Shown: positions 36,646 through 46,147, counted from the first letter of the stretch. The stretch: DNA of 64,000 nt from Planctomycetota bacterium (GCA_030616775.1 JAUWWQ010000007.1:1-64000), one strand, 5' to 3'. Numbers and translations: made by a program. The notes: generated from the letters alone by a model not told the origin.

Positions 36646-37713
36646 ATGTTGAAAATACAGATGCGCCGTGGCACGACTTATTGGTTCAGAGTGTCGAGCT
36701 TCGTCGCCGTCATTATGGTCGGAGTGTGCGTGGGCACAGTCGCAGGCCAGAGTCCGGTTGACCGCTTCATTGCCGGCCTGGACGCCGACCCGGCCATACC
36801 CGCCGATGCAGTCAAACTTATCCGGGAAACATGGGCGAAGTGTCAGGACTGTGACGGTGATGAATTCCTTACTCAGGGATTGGCGTTGTTGTCACCGAAG
36901 TTCCGCGACGGCCTTGATGCCTATGATGCGGGCCGAAATGAACAGTGCGCGGACACGATGGGGGCACTGCGTCAGGACCCGAACGCTTTTGTGGGCATGC
37001 ACGCGGCGGCTTACGAAATCAAGGCGCTAGTGGCCATCGACCGGCTTCTCGAAGCCGGCGAGCGGATCGAGCAGCTTCTTGGCGACAAACCTGAGGGTCC
37101 AAAGCGTGTGGGCAAGTATTCGTACCTTGCCCCCGAGATCGCATTTTTGCAGGGGTACTGCCTGCTTGCGGACTTGCAGTACGACGCGGCCGCCGAGGCC
37201 CTGTACCGATTCCTGGACACATATCCCGGCGCTTCGCAGCGGCTGGTTATCTCGGCCCGGCAAATGCTGGCGGAGCTGGAGAATCGGCAGCCGGGTCGGA
37301 TCGGGGAGGTCGCCGACCTGATGGACTATGCCGGTCGGCGACTCACGCACCGGGACTCGGGCGCCAAGGTCCGAGAGAGGCAGCAGCGCATCATCGATAT
37401 TATTGATAGGCTGATCGAAGATGCGGAAGATCTGGAGAGCAACAGCAGCAGTAGCAGTAGCAGCAACGGTGGCGACAGCAGCCGGCGCGGCGGACAAGAG
37501 CCCAACAATCCCATGCCGGACTCCATGCTGCCCGGCGGCCGTCCGCAAGAGGGTCCGCTGCAATCCGGGCGGCGGGCTAATCCTGGTGAGGTCTGGGGTT
37601 CAATGCCGCCCGCGGAGCGCGAGCGCATCCTGCAAGCGCTGCGCGACAACTTTCCGAGCCGCTACCGCCGACTCGTTGAACAGTATTACGAGCAACTCGC
37701 CAAGAAACCCTAG
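36646..37713 (+). CDS. Exported TPR-like protein with serine-rich linker
   Basis: The 355-residue protein has a hydrophobic export segment (SFVAVIMVGVCVGTVAGQ). A helical repeat region (about 40-235) follows with YDAAAEALYRFLDTYPGASQ, a typical TPR-like unit. A run of serines and glycines (SNSSSSSSSNGG) precedes a C-terminal tail that ends RILQALRDNFPSRYRRLVEQ. The tail pattern, LPP-like then ERILQALRDNFP, recurs in planctomycete vWA-cluster proteins. ATG 36646 is preferred to the GTG at 36634. Confidence 0.72.
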   Translation: MLKIQMRRGTTYWFRVSSFVAVIMVGVCVGTVAGQSPVDRFIAGLDADPAIPADAVKLIRETWAKCQDCDGDEFLTQGLALLSPKFRDGLDAYDAGRNEQCADTMGALRQDPNAFVGMHAAAYEIKALVAIDRLLEAGERIEQLLGDKPEGPKRVGKYSYLAPEIAFLQGYCLLADLQYDAAAEALYRFLDTYPGASQRLVISARQMLAELENRQPGRIGEVADLMDYAGRRLTHRDSGAKVRERQQRIIDIIDRLIEDAEDLESNSSSSSSSNGGDSSRRGGQEPNNPMPDSMLPGGRPQEGPLQSGRRANPGEVWGSMPPAERERILQALRDNFPSRYRRLVEQYYEQLAKKP

Positions 37714-39101
37714 TGGATGTGCGGCTGGTGAAACGACGACCATCTCGACATGCGGCGACTTCAGCTAGTTTGCGGCCGGGGCTCGTTTCTGTTGCCCTTG
37801 GCGCCGTGGCATCGTTGGGTGTCGCAGCGGTGGCCGGGGCTCCAGAGGTCGAAGCCGTTCGCATTGATGGGACAAAAGTGGCCGGTGCTTGGGTCGGCTC
37901 TCGTGACGGCCGCACCGTCGAGCTTCAGACTACAGACGGCCGGGAGGTGATTGCGGTCGATGATCTGTCCAGCCTCATGTTTCGCCGTTGGGTAGGTCGA
38001 GAAGCACCACGGTCGCAGGAACCTGACGTCAAGCCGCCGGGACATGGCTCCGACGAGACAAGGGAAAGACCCGCGGACAATGCATCATCAACGTCGGTGA
38101 CCGCCGTGTTCTATCTTGCAGACGGAGGACACCTGCACGGTGAGCTGTGCAGTGCGTCCCGGCAAACGGACGCCGTTGTGACTCACACCGCTCTTGGCGA
38201 AGCTATCTCGCTCGCCTTCGACCGACTTGCGGGCATTCAGCTCGCAAGCTGCGAAGAGTTCCCCAAGGCCGATGGGCTTTTTCGCGACGCCCTCTCCTCC
38301 CGGCTGCCGGGGCAGGACGTGCTTATCACCCGGAACGTCGAGGATGTCAAAACGCTGCGTGGTCGTTTGGAGGGGCTGGATGCTCAGGGTGGATCGTTCG
38401 TCTTCGGCGAGCCGGCGCGAGACTTCAAGACGGAGAAGATATTCGGCGTTGTCTTCGCTGCCGGCGCGGGCCGCGAGCGTCCTCAACACCACCAGGTGAC
38501 CGTGACACTGACCGACGGTTCGGTGTTCTTGGGCCGGATCGAGCGCGCCGACGCCTATTCGATTCGCATCGAGACGTCGCTGGGTGTTACCGCGGACGTA
38601 CCTCTCGCCGCCGTGGCGAGCGTCGACGTTCACAGCGATCGCGTCGTCTACGTCAGTGATCTGTCGGTGGCCGGTCAGCGCGTCGAGGGTTTGATGCATC
38701 GCTCCTGGCCTGTGCGTTTTGATCAGTCGGTATCGGGTGGGTCCCTCTCTATCGGCGGGCGCGTGTTCGAGAAGGGGCTGGGCGTGCACAGTCTCACGGA
38801 GCTGACCTTCGAGATCGCAGGCGATTTCGAGACATTCGTTGCCACGATCGGCATCGACGATTCGGTTCAGCCTCGCGGCAGTGTCGTGTTCCGCATTCTG
38901 GGTGACACGAAAGTCCTGTTCGACAGCGGGGTGATGACTGGAGCTGACCCGCCGAGAGATATCATTGTCGATGTTTCGGGTGTCAATTCTCTGACACTAA
39001 TAGTCGACTACGGTGATGAGCTGGATCTTTGCGACCATGCGGACTGGGGAGATGCCAGGCTGCTGAAAGCGCCCAAGCCGACGCCTGGGGAAACCTCGTA
39101 A
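37713..39101 (+). CDS. Exported protein with C-terminal NPCBM domain
   Basis: The 462-residue protein has a hydrophobic N-terminal segment (LVSVALGAVASLGVAAVAGA) and a repeated beta-strand motif (DGTKVAGAWVGSRDGRTVEL, DGGHLHGELCSAS, DGSVFLGRIERADAYSIRIE). The C-terminal 150 residues form an NPCBM/NEW2-type carbohydrate-binding domain (SIGGRVFEKGLGVHSLTELT, FVATIGIDDSVQPRGSVVF, SLTLIVDYGDELDLCDHADW). The gene begins at a GTG that shares a base with the previous stop. A role in binding glycans of the envelope is inferred. Confidence 0.8.
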   Translation: MDVRLVKRRPSRHAATSASLRPGLVSVALGAVASLGVAAVAGAPEVEAVRIDGTKVAGAWVGSRDGRTVELQTTDGREVIAVDDLSSLMFRRWVGREAPRSQEPDVKPPGHGSDETRERPADNASSTSVTAVFYLADGGHLHGELCSASRQTDAVVTHTALGEAISLAFDRLAGIQLASCEEFPKADGLFRDALSSRLPGQDVLITRNVEDVKTLRGRLEGLDAQGGSFVFGEPARDFKTEKIFGVVFAAGAGRERPQHHQVTVTLTDGSVFLGRIERADAYSIRIETSLGVTADVPLAAVASVDVHSDRVVYVSDLSVAGQRVEGLMHRSWPVRFDQSVSGGSLSIGGRVFEKGLGVHSLTELTFEIAGDFETFVATIGIDDSVQPRGSVVFRILGDTKVLFDSGVMTGADPPRDIIVDVSGVNSLTLIVDYGDELDLCDHADWGDARLLKAPKPTPGETS

Positions 39102-40888
39102 TGGGACTGGGTACCGTTTCTCGTTATTGGCCATTCGCCATTCGCCATTCCAACAGTCTGGCGAGGCGCGCGCTTACGTGGCTGGTTCTCGTGCCCGGCG
39201 CAGCCGCAGCCGGTGTGCCGTCGGATATCGTCCTCCAGGCGGAGGCCCGGCGCGTCGAGATGATCGAGCGTGCCGCCCCGAGTGTGGTCTGTGTCTTCGA
39301 TTCGCTGCAACGCGCCGGCGGCTCCGGAGTCTTGATCGATCCGCAAGGCTACGGACTTACCAACTACCACGTCGTCGCCGGACTCCTGGGCAGCCGGAAG
39401 GGCCTGGGGGGACTCGCCGACGGCGTGTTGTATGAACTAGAGGTGCTCGGGATCGACGTGACCGGGGACGTGGCGATGTTCCGCTTGATCACGCCTAAGC
39501 CGGGGTTCGTTTTTCCCCACGCCAAACTCGGCGATTCCGATGCGGTGCACGTGGGTGACACCGCAATTGCCATGGGAAATCCTTTCTCACTCAGTCAGGA
39601 TTATAGCCCGACCGTATCTCTCGGGATTGTCACCGGCGTTCATCGATATCAGCAGGGTGTCCGCGGCAACCTGGTGTACACTGACTGCATTCAGGTCGAC
39701 GCACCGATCAACCCCGGCAATTCCGGCGGCCCGTTGTTCAACGAGGCCGGTGAGGTCATCGGGATCAACGGGCGAATCTCCGTCAACACTCGCGGACGCT
39801 TTAACGTCGGGTTCGCATACGCGATATCCTCGAACCAGATCAAACGCTTCATACCCGCGCTGCGAGCCGGATTGCTGGCACGGCACGGCACCTGGCAGGC
39901 CATAGTCGAGAACCTGGACGGTGTCGGTGTGGTGTTCTCCCGTGTTGGAAAGTCAGGGCCGGCATATCGGGCCGGCGTGCGTGTAGGTGACAGATTGTTG
40001 TCGCTTGACGGCGTGGGGATTACATCGGCCAATCAGGTGATGAGCATGCTCGGCACCTATCCAGCCGACTGGCCTACGCTTCTTCAGATCCGGCGTGAGG
40101 CTGCGCCGCGAGAGGTGATTGTGCGGCTGGACGCCGTAAAGCCGAAGATGCGCAATCCCTTTACAGTTAATGAGGATGTCAACCTGCGGCAGGTAAGACG
40201 CGTGCTCGGCGCATTTCGGCGGGCTGTTCTGGGTGGCGACGCTGGCAAGCGATCCGGCAGTTGGAGGTGGACCGTGGCGCGCCACTACCATGCAGGTGCG
40301 GACGGTAGTGCCAGATCGCCGGAACGTTTCGAGGCATCACAAACCGGCGACGGGCCGATACGCATGCAGCAGCGCTACGCAGACGGTTCGCTGGGCCGGC
40401 GCATAGAGTACGACGATCGCGTGGCCACGGAACGCGTTACGGGGGATGAGGAACCGTACAAGCTGCCTGCCGATGTCAGTGTGATCCTGGCCGCTCTGTA
40501 TACGGTGCAGTACAGGTTGCTTGAACCGGATCCCGACGTCGAGCTGACGGACGTTACCCATGTCGGTGCTGATGCGCTCGTGGAACGGTCGGCAAATCCG
40601 CTACCTGTAGGAGTACAACTCGACCCGAGGGACAAGGCTGAGCCGCAATTGCTGGAGGTCATTAGTTGGCCTTTGACAAACGGGGCCGTGGCCAGGTTCG
40701 CGTTCGACAGCGAATCGTTCGCCGTCGTTCGCATCCGTGTCCATGAACCTGTCTCGGGCGCCAAGGCCACCATCGAACTGAGTGACCATAAGGACATCGG
40801 CGGCCTGGTCTGGCCCTGCACTATCAAGGTCAAGGGTGACGGCTATGCTTACTGTGACACGTTGTCGGATTGGGAGCTGTCCCCGTGA
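39101..40888 (+). CDS. HtrA/DegP-type serine protease with PDZ domain (active triad)
   Basis: The 595-residue protein keeps the full trypsin-like triad: H90 (GLTNYHVVAG), D123 (VTGDVAMFRL) and S218 (NPGNSGGPLF). A PDZ domain follows (about 300-375: GPAYRAGVRVGDRLLSLDGV) and then a C-terminal domain of about 200 residues without known motifs. A hydrophobic segment (LTWLVLVPGAAAAG) near residue 25-38 acts as export signal. The first 20 residues derive from an ATTCGCC micro-repeat. The ATG shares a base with the preceding stop. It is the only catalytically complete member of three consecutive HtrA-like proteins. Confidence 0.9.
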   Translation: MGLGTVSRYWPFAIRHSNSLARRALTWLVLVPGAAAAGVPSDIVLQAEARRVEMIERAAPSVVCVFDSLQRAGGSGVLIDPQGYGLTNYHVVAGLLGSRKGLGGLADGVLYELEVLGIDVTGDVAMFRLITPKPGFVFPHAKLGDSDAVHVGDTAIAMGNPFSLSQDYSPTVSLGIVTGVHRYQQGVRGNLVYTDCIQVDAPINPGNSGGPLFNEAGEVIGINGRISVNTRGRFNVGFAYAISSNQIKRFIPALRAGLLARHGTWQAIVENLDGVGVVFSRVGKSGPAYRAGVRVGDRLLSLDGVGITSANQVMSMLGTYPADWPTLLQIRREAAPREVIVRLDAVKPKMRNPFTVNEDVNLRQVRRVLGAFRRAVLGGDAGKRSGSWRWTVARHYHAGADGSARSPERFEASQTGDGPIRMQQRYADGSLGRRIEYDDRVATERVTGDEEPYKLPADVSVILAALYTVQYRLLEPDPDVELTDVTHVGADALVERSANPLPVGVQLDPRDKAEPQLLEVISWPLTNGAVARFAFDSESFAVVRIRVHEPVSGAKATIELSDHKDIGGLVWPCTIKVKGDGYAYCDTLSDWELSP

Positions 40889-41964
40889 AGTGCCTCGATG
40901 TCACAGTCCTGACGGCTCTATCAGCGCTTCTGATCAGCCCAGTTTCGACGATAGGGAGCGGATTCGACCGAGCGATTGCCGCCGCAATGCCGCGTGTTGT
41001 AAAGCTCTACGGGCTCGGAGCGGGGCTGCAGGCAGGGTACGGAACGGGGGTGATTGTCTCGGAAGACGGCCTGGTGTTGACGGTCTATTCACTCTTGATC
41101 GACGCCCGCCGTATCAGGGTGGTTACCTCAGACGGAACAGTGTTCGAGGCTGACGTGGTAAACCGCGACCCGCAACGGCAACTGGCGCTGCTTCAACTGA
41201 AGCCTGTCACAACCGATGAGGCTTCCGTGCTGAAGAAGACCGTGGGTCCGTTTCCGTTCTTCGATCCTGCCCGCGAAGCAACGTTGAGGCCGGGTGACTG
41301 GGTGTTGGCTGCCGGGAACTCCTTCAAGGTTGCCCATGGGGCCGAGCCGCTTTCGCTGGCTCACGGCGTCTTTTCCGCGCGGACGCGGCTGGATGCTCGA
41401 CGCCGCTTAAGGGATTTTCCCTACCGCGGCGACGTTCTGGTCATTGACGCCATAACCAGCAACCCCGGGGCTCCGGGCAGTGCACTTGTCAACCTCGACG
41501 GCGATTTGGTGGGCATGATCGGTCGCCAGGTCGTCTCAAACCTGACGCATACCCACTTCAACCACGCCGTGCCGCGTGACGTGCTCTACGAGTATTTTGT
41601 CGAAATCACCAGCACGGACTCAGACGATATCTCGCGCCAAAGCGAGAGGGAAAGGCTGGCAGCAGTACCACAGGCTGAACCGCCATTCGATCCCGGGATC
41701 AGGTTGAGCCGAACCGGTTATCAGCGGGTTCTTCCGTTTGTCGAACACGTGCGTTCAGGTTCACCGGCCGATCAGGCCGGAGTCCGCAAGGATGACCTCA
41801 TACTCTCGGTCAACGGGCGAAACGTGCCCGACACAGCCGCGTATGAGGCCCGCGTCAATATGCTGGCACCGGACGAACCCATGGATCTTGTGATCCGTCG
41901 AGGTCGGGGGATTTTGAGCATCCGCGTCGAAACGTCGAAACAGGAGGGTTCAGAACAGCGGTGA
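40885..41964 (+). CDS. HtrA-like pseudoprotease with PDZ domain
   Basis: The 359-residue protein has the fold of the preceding protease but has lost every catalytic residue. The His position is S69 (LTVYSLL), the Asp position is Q99 (DPQRQLALLQL) and the Ser position is P177 (NPGAPGSAL). The PDZ domain is retained (SGSPADQAGVRKDDLILSVN). An N-terminal hydrophobic signal (VTVLTALSALLISPVST) is present. GTG at 40885 overlaps the previous stop (GTGA). It probably serves as a binding or regulatory partner. Confidence 0.85.
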   Translation: MKCLDVTVLTALSALLISPVSTIGSGFDRAIAAAMPRVVKLYGLGAGLQAGYGTGVIVSEDGLVLTVYSLLIDARRIRVVTSDGTVFEADVVNRDPQRQLALLQLKPVTTDEASVLKKTVGPFPFFDPAREATLRPGDWVLAAGNSFKVAHGAEPLSLAHGVFSARTRLDARRRLRDFPYRGDVLVIDAITSNPGAPGSALVNLDGDLVGMIGRQVVSNLTHTHFNHAVPRDVLYEYFVEITSTDSDDISRQSERERLAAVPQAEPPFDPGIRLSRTGYQRVLPFVEHVRSGSPADQAGVRKDDLILSVNGRNVPDTAAYEARVNMLAPDEPMDLVIRRGRGILSIRVETSKQEGSEQR

Positions 41965-43124
41965 CGGGTGTACGAATCCTTACCATCGGAATTGGCCTCG
42001 GTCCGTTGTGCTTCACAGGAGCGGTTGGCGAGGCGGACTCGACCGGGAACGCAGCTTACGAAGTGCTTCGCGCGACGCAGAAGACCTTTCGTAACGTAGC
42101 GGCGGACATGCGGCCCTATCTCGTTCGCGTCGAGACGGTTGGTGGTTCGCAGCCGCGCGGCCTGGTTCGCATCGACGAAGAGGAAGGCCGACCCGCGCCG
42201 CGGCGGCGGCCGCAAGGCCCGTTTAGGGACACCACCGGGTCTGGATTTGTCATCGCGGACGGTCCAACCACGGGGATTGTCTATTCCGCTGACGGCTACA
42301 TCGTCACAAGCAGCGTCAACTTCGTACGGGAACCCGTGTTGATCTCGGTGACCTTGGCCGATGGCCGTCGCCTTGCCGCAGAGCTGGTGGCTCGCGACCG
42401 GGTGCGCAAAATCGCCCTTCTGAAGGTGGATGCTGTGGGGCTACCCGTGCCCACGTGGTGTGAGATGGCCGACATCCGTGTCGGGCAGTGGGCGGTCGCG
42501 CTAGGTTTGGGGTTTGGCGGCGAGGCGCCCTCCGTGACCGTCGGGATTGTAAGTGCGCTCGATCGGATGCAGGGAAATGCCGTCCAGGCTGATGCGAAGC
42601 TGAATCCGGCCAACTACGGTGGACCGCTTTGCGACATACACGGTCGCGTGATCGGCATCTGCGTCCCAATGGCCCAGCGGCCCGGAGAGCTGGCCGGCAT
42701 GGAGCTGTATGACTCCGGGGTTGGATTCGCCCTTCCGAAACGCCGCCTCGACGAGATTGTCGCCGTCTTGAAGACCGGCCGGTCGTTGTATCGGGGTTGG
42801 CTGGGGATCTCCATCGACCCGAGCGCCACCGATGCCCTGGTCATACGGAATGTCGCTGTTCCGTCACCGATGCATGAGGCCGGCGTGGGGCCGGGTGACA
42901 AAATCCTCGCCGTGGACGGCAAGTCGGTTCGGCATTTCGGCGACCTCGTGCACGCCCTGTACATGATCCCGGCCGGCGAGCAGGTCCATCTGGAAATGGA
43001 ACGCGACGATTCGGCGTACGGACTTCTGGTTACGCTCGCCCGCAGCACCGAGCTGGGTCCGCTTCCAGAGCTTGAGGAACCCCTGGACCCGTCAAGCCCC
43101 TTGCCGGACCCTGGTGACGAATAG
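41961..43124 (+). CDS. Second HtrA-like pseudoprotease with PDZ domain
   Basis: The 387-residue protein also has an HtrA core without a triad. The His position is V119 (DGYIVTSSVNF), the Asp position is K140 (DRVRKIALLKVD) and the Ser position is Y219 (NPANYGGPL). It has an N-terminal signal segment (ILTIGIGLGPLCFTGAVG), a proline/arginine-rich insert (RPAPRRRPQGP) and a PDZ domain (MHEAGVGPGDKILAVDGKSV). It ends in an acidic/proline-rich tail. GTG at 41961 overlaps the previous stop (GTGA). It closes the long operon. Confidence 0.85.
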   Translation: MTGVRILTIGIGLGPLCFTGAVGEADSTGNAAYEVLRATQKTFRNVAADMRPYLVRVETVGGSQPRGLVRIDEEEGRPAPRRRPQGPFRDTTGSGFVIADGPTTGIVYSADGYIVTSSVNFVREPVLISVTLADGRRLAAELVARDRVRKIALLKVDAVGLPVPTWCEMADIRVGQWAVALGLGFGGEAPSVTVGIVSALDRMQGNAVQADAKLNPANYGGPLCDIHGRVIGICVPMAQRPGELAGMELYDSGVGFALPKRRLDEIVAVLKTGRSLYRGWLGISIDPSATDALVIRNVAVPSPMHEAGVGPGDKILAVDGKSVRHFGDLVHALYMIPAGEQVHLEMERDDSAYGLLVTLARSTELGPLPELEEPLDPSSPLPDPGDE

Positions 43125-43137
43125 CGGATGGAACATA

Positions 43138-43175
43138 GCGAACTGCGAATTCACTATTTGCCCTTCGCCGTTCGC
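43138..43175. terminator. Hairpin between convergent operon end and lgt
   Basis: Arms GCGAACTGCGAA (43138-43149) and TTCGCCGTTCGC (43164-43175) pair with one mismatch. The hairpin overlaps the lgt stop at 43154 and lies 14 nt after the HtrA-like gene. It is built from the ATTCGCC micro-repeat and has no T-run, so termination is only possible, not shown. Confidence 0.35.
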
Positions 43176-44344
43176 TCCAATACGGGTGAGCGCTCCGGGA
43201 GCCATTTGTACAAGACTACGAGGTAGACAATCCCGGCGATCAATAGGCCAAGGCCTACGAACTGCGAAGCGGTGAGCCCGCCGACATCATGCGGGTTGTC
43301 CGCGCGAATCAACTCCAACATAGTCCGTGGGATCGGGTAGAGCACAAGGAGCACTCCCATCACCATGCCGTGCCGCTTACGGAGGTAGAATAGGGTTGAA
43401 AGTAATCCCGATATCAGCATGGCGTTAATCGCCGAGTAGAGCTGCGTAGGATGCACCGGGAGTGATCGGCATTGCCCGGCCAAGTCCTCCAACTCCGAAA
43501 CCGAAGTGCGACGTGTCGGCGCATTCCGGGATGGGTATTGCTGAGCCAGCTTTAATACAGCAAGCTTATCATCGTGGGTCTTCTTCTTCTTGAGGGCAGC
43601 CGCCACGGCCTTTTTGAGGCGGGCGGTCTCGTCGGCCTCCGGCGCCTCAGCCATGGCCCGCTCATACTGTTTGCTCAAGTCCTCATGCCGTCTAGCCGGT
43701 CGCTCGCGCTTCTCGACTGACATCGATAATAGCGGAGCCGGCAGCAACCAGGGCTCGGATTTGCCTTTGATAGCGTTGATCAACTCTGCGGGTACGGTTA
43801 CCTGACGGTCCTCCCACTGCCGCCAGTGAGCCGGACTTGCAAAGGGAAACTGAACCGCCCACGGATAGGCGGGTTGGACGGTTGCCGGCACGACGCACAC
43901 AGCGCCGAAACAGCAGCCGTTGAAAAAACAACCCACCCGCCCGAACGCCAGACCCCACATGGCGCTGGGGGCGAGGGTGTCCAGGTACAACCGGATCGAT
44001 ACCTTCTTCAAAATCGCATAGATCACGATAGCGAGCATTGCCGCTACAAACCCGCCGAGAAACTCGAGCCCGCCCTGGGTGATGTTGACTACGGCCCAAA
44101 ACTTGTTCGGCACGTTGGCGAACTGCGATTGCCAATAGTGGACAACGTAGAACACTCGGGCACCGCCCACTCCAAAAACGAGAGCGAGAAAGGACATGTC
44201 CAGCACGACGTCGGGGTTGGCCTTGACGCGCTGCCCCCGGCGCATGGCCAACCAGACGGCGCTCAAGAAGCCGACCATCAGGAAGAAACCGTAGGTCTTG
44301 ATGCTGATGCCCAGGATTGGAAGCGTAAAGAGTTCCGGATGCAT
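43154..44344 (-). CDS. lgt: Prolipoprotein diacylglyceryl transferase Lgt with charged insertion
   Basis: Lgt adds diacylglycerol to the lipobox cysteine of prolipoproteins at the inner membrane. Conserved elements are IKTYGFFLMVGFLSAVWLA, GGARVFYVVHYW, GGLEFLGGFVAA, LAFGRVGCFFNGCCFGAVC and, near the end, HPTQLYSAIN. It has 396 residues, over 100 more than usual. The extra length is a charged, Lys/Ala-rich segment (about 195-290, with RLKKAVAAALKKKKTHDDK) between GCCFG and HPTQLYS, in the periplasmic-loop region. A lipoprotein substrate is present in the window (56817-58046). Confidence 0.92.
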   Translation of the reverse strand: MHPELFTLPILGISIKTYGFFLMVGFLSAVWLAMRRGQRVKANPDVVLDMSFLALVFGVGGARVFYVVHYWQSQFANVPNKFWAVVNITQGGLEFLGGFVAAMLAIVIYAILKKVSIRLYLDTLAPSAMWGLAFGRVGCFFNGCCFGAVCVVPATVQPAYPWAVQFPFASPAHWRQWEDRQVTVPAELINAIKGKSEPWLLPAPLLSMSVEKRERPARRHEDLSKQYERAMAEAPEADETARLKKAVAAALKKKKTHDDKLAVLKLAQQYPSRNAPTRRTSVSELEDLAGQCRSLPVHPTQLYSAINAMLISGLLSTLFYLRKRHGMVMGVLLVLYPIPRTMLELIRADNPHDVGGLTASQFVGLGLLIAGIVYLVVLYKWLPERSPVLERTAKGK

Positions 44345-44397
44345 AATCAGGATCCGAATTCAGAATGTCGAACAGCGAATTCAGAATTCGCCATTTG

Positions 44398-45249
44398 CTA
44401 TTCTCCAGCACCCGCCGCAACGTTGTCGATCAAGCGGCAGGGACCGATTCGCACGGCCAGACAGATTCGCCCCGGCCGATCCACTGCCTTCAATACGTCG
44501 AGCGTGTCGGCGTCCACGATGTCAACGTATTCTATGTCCGCCGGTCCGGCCGCCAGAATCTCTTTGCGTATGGCACCGGCAATCTTAGCGGCGTCACGTT
44601 GGCCTGCCTGAATACTCTTCGCTGCTGCGAACAAAGCTCGGCTCAGGCTGGCGGCCTGCTTTCGTTCCTCGGCCGAAAGGTAGGCGTTTCGGCTGGACAT
44701 GGCCAGCCCGTCCGCCTCGCGCACCGTAGGACAGGGGACGATTTCGGTGGGGATGTTCAGATCGCGCGCCATTCGGCGGATCATCACCATCTGCTGGTAA
44801 TCTTTCTCGCCGAAAAATGCCAGGTCGGCGGGCAGTATGTTGAAAAGCTTGGCCACCACCGTCGCGACGCCGTCGAAGTGTCCGGGTCTCCATGCTCCGC
44901 AGAGACCTTCGGTGACTCCGCTTACGTGGACCTTGGCCTGAGAACCGGCCGGGTACATCGTCTTCAAGCTGGGGGTGAAGACCAGATCGACACCGGTGGC
45001 TTCGCACGCCGCCAGATCGGTCTCCAACGTCCGTGGGTACTTGTCGAAGTCCTCATTGGGGCCGAACTGGGTCGGATTCACGAAGATCGTAACGGCAACG
45101 TAGCTGCACCGCTGGCGAGCCGTGCGAATCAGCGACAGGTGGGCCTCGTGCAACGCCCCCATGGTGGGAACGAGGCCGACTGTACCTCCCCGCCGCTGGG
45201 CCTCACGAACGGCTTGCCGACACGGCTCGACGTCTTCCAGTACGACCAT
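44398..45249 (-). CDS. panC: Pantothenate synthetase PanC
   Basis: PanC joins pantoate and beta-alanine with ATP to give pantothenate. The 283-residue length is typical. Motifs visible are VGLVPTMGALHEAHLSLI (nucleotide-binding with H), TIFVNPTQFGPNEDFDKYPR, VTEGLCGAWRPGHFDGV, FFGEKDYQQM and LAMSSRNAYLSAEER. It is 53 nt upstream of lgt on the same strand, with an ATTCGCC micro-repeat between them. Confidence 0.95.
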   Translation of the reverse strand: MVVLEDVEPCRQAVREAQRRGGTVGLVPTMGALHEAHLSLIRTARQRCSYVAVTIFVNPTQFGPNEDFDKYPRTLETDLAACEATGVDLVFTPSLKTMYPAGSQAKVHVSGVTEGLCGAWRPGHFDGVATVVAKLFNILPADLAFFGEKDYQQMVMIRRMARDLNIPTEIVPCPTVREADGLAMSSRNAYLSAEERKQAASLSRALFAAAKSIQAGQRDAAKIAGAIRKEILAAGPADIEYVDIVDADTLDVLKAVDRPGRICLAVRIGPCRLIDNVAAGAGE

Positions 45250-45496
45250 CTGAACCTCCGGTAAGCGGCACGGGCCGATTCACTTCCCGGGGTGCCGCTG
45301 CGTAACACAAAGCGGGAGCTCCGCCCGATCTTGCCGGTTACTGTACGCATCGCGCTGGATAATGCAAAATACTCCACTGGTGGCGGATTTTGCGCCGATC
45401 CCCCCTTCGACCGGGCGGTCCAATAACGTCCGTCCGGGGGAATCGGTCCGAAGACGAACGGTCGCACCGGCACCGCGCAGTCAGGGATGTCGGCAA

Positions 45497-46147
45497 ATGC
45501 CTAACGGTTCCGGCCCGGTCGTGTCTAAAACCACGGAATCCAGCGACTTGGATACGAGAGCTACAGCGACGGAGTCGGCCGAGGTTGCCCAGGTCCGGCG
45601 TGCCCAACGGGGGGATACCGAGGCGTTCGCCGAGCTGGTCAGGAAATACCAGCGGCGCGTGATCTCGGTGGCCTATCGGCTCCTGGGCAACATCGAGGAT
45701 GCCGGAGACGTCAGTCAGGACGCCTTCATGCGGGCCTACCGGCACCTGTCGCAGCTCGAGGACGCCTCCCGCTTCGGTCCGTGGCTGATCCGGGTGGTCA
45801 GCAACCTGTCGCTCAACTATCGCCGGTCGCGGCGGGCCTGGTCGACAGCGCCACTGGACGACGCCTTGGCAGTGTCGGCGGAGGTCCGGAACCCGGCAAG
45901 CGGGAGGCGGTTGACGGTCGGGCTGGAGGAGGACAGCGGTCCTTTGCCGGAGGAGCTTCAAACCGCCGTCAACGAGGCGATGGAGCGTCTTCCGGATAAG
46001 CAGCGGCTGGCACTGATCCTGTTCAGTGTCGAAGGTATGCCACAAAAGGAAGTAGCTGAGATTCTCGAGTGTAGCGTGGAGCTGGTGAAGTGGAACGTTT
46101 TCCAGGCTCGCCGGAAGCTCAAGGAGATGCTGAAAGCGTATTTGTGA
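45497..46147 (+). CDS. ECF-type RNA polymerase sigma factor
   Basis: The 216-residue sigma factor has region 2 (AFAELVRKYQRRVISVAYRL, then EDAGDVSQDAFMRAYRHL) and region 4 (LPDKQRLALILFSVEGMPQK, then EVAEILECSVELVKWNVFQA). The start at 45497 is preferred, since the open frame further upstream lacks conserved sequence. The next gene looks like its membrane anti-sigma factor, and an STN-like exported protein follows, a grouping suggestive of an envelope-signal response. Confidence 0.88.
   Translation: MPNGSGPVVSKTTESSDLDTRATATESAEVAQVRRAQRGDTEAFAELVRKYQRRVISVAYRLLGNIEDAGDVSQDAFMRAYRHLSQLEDASRFGPWLIRVVSNLSLNYRRSRRAWSTAPLDDALAVSAEVRNPASGRRLTVGLEEDSGPLPEELQTAVNEAMERLPDKQRLALILFSVEGMPQKEVAEILECSVELVKWNVFQARRKLKEMLKAYL

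Noticed and set aside
37436-37475. AGC-type microsatellite as a non-coding repeat
   Set aside because: It is in frame and encodes the serine linker of the TPR-like exported protein.
41961-43124. Active HtrA protease
   Set aside because: His, Asp and Ser positions are Val, Lys and Tyr, so catalysis by the usual mechanism is excluded.
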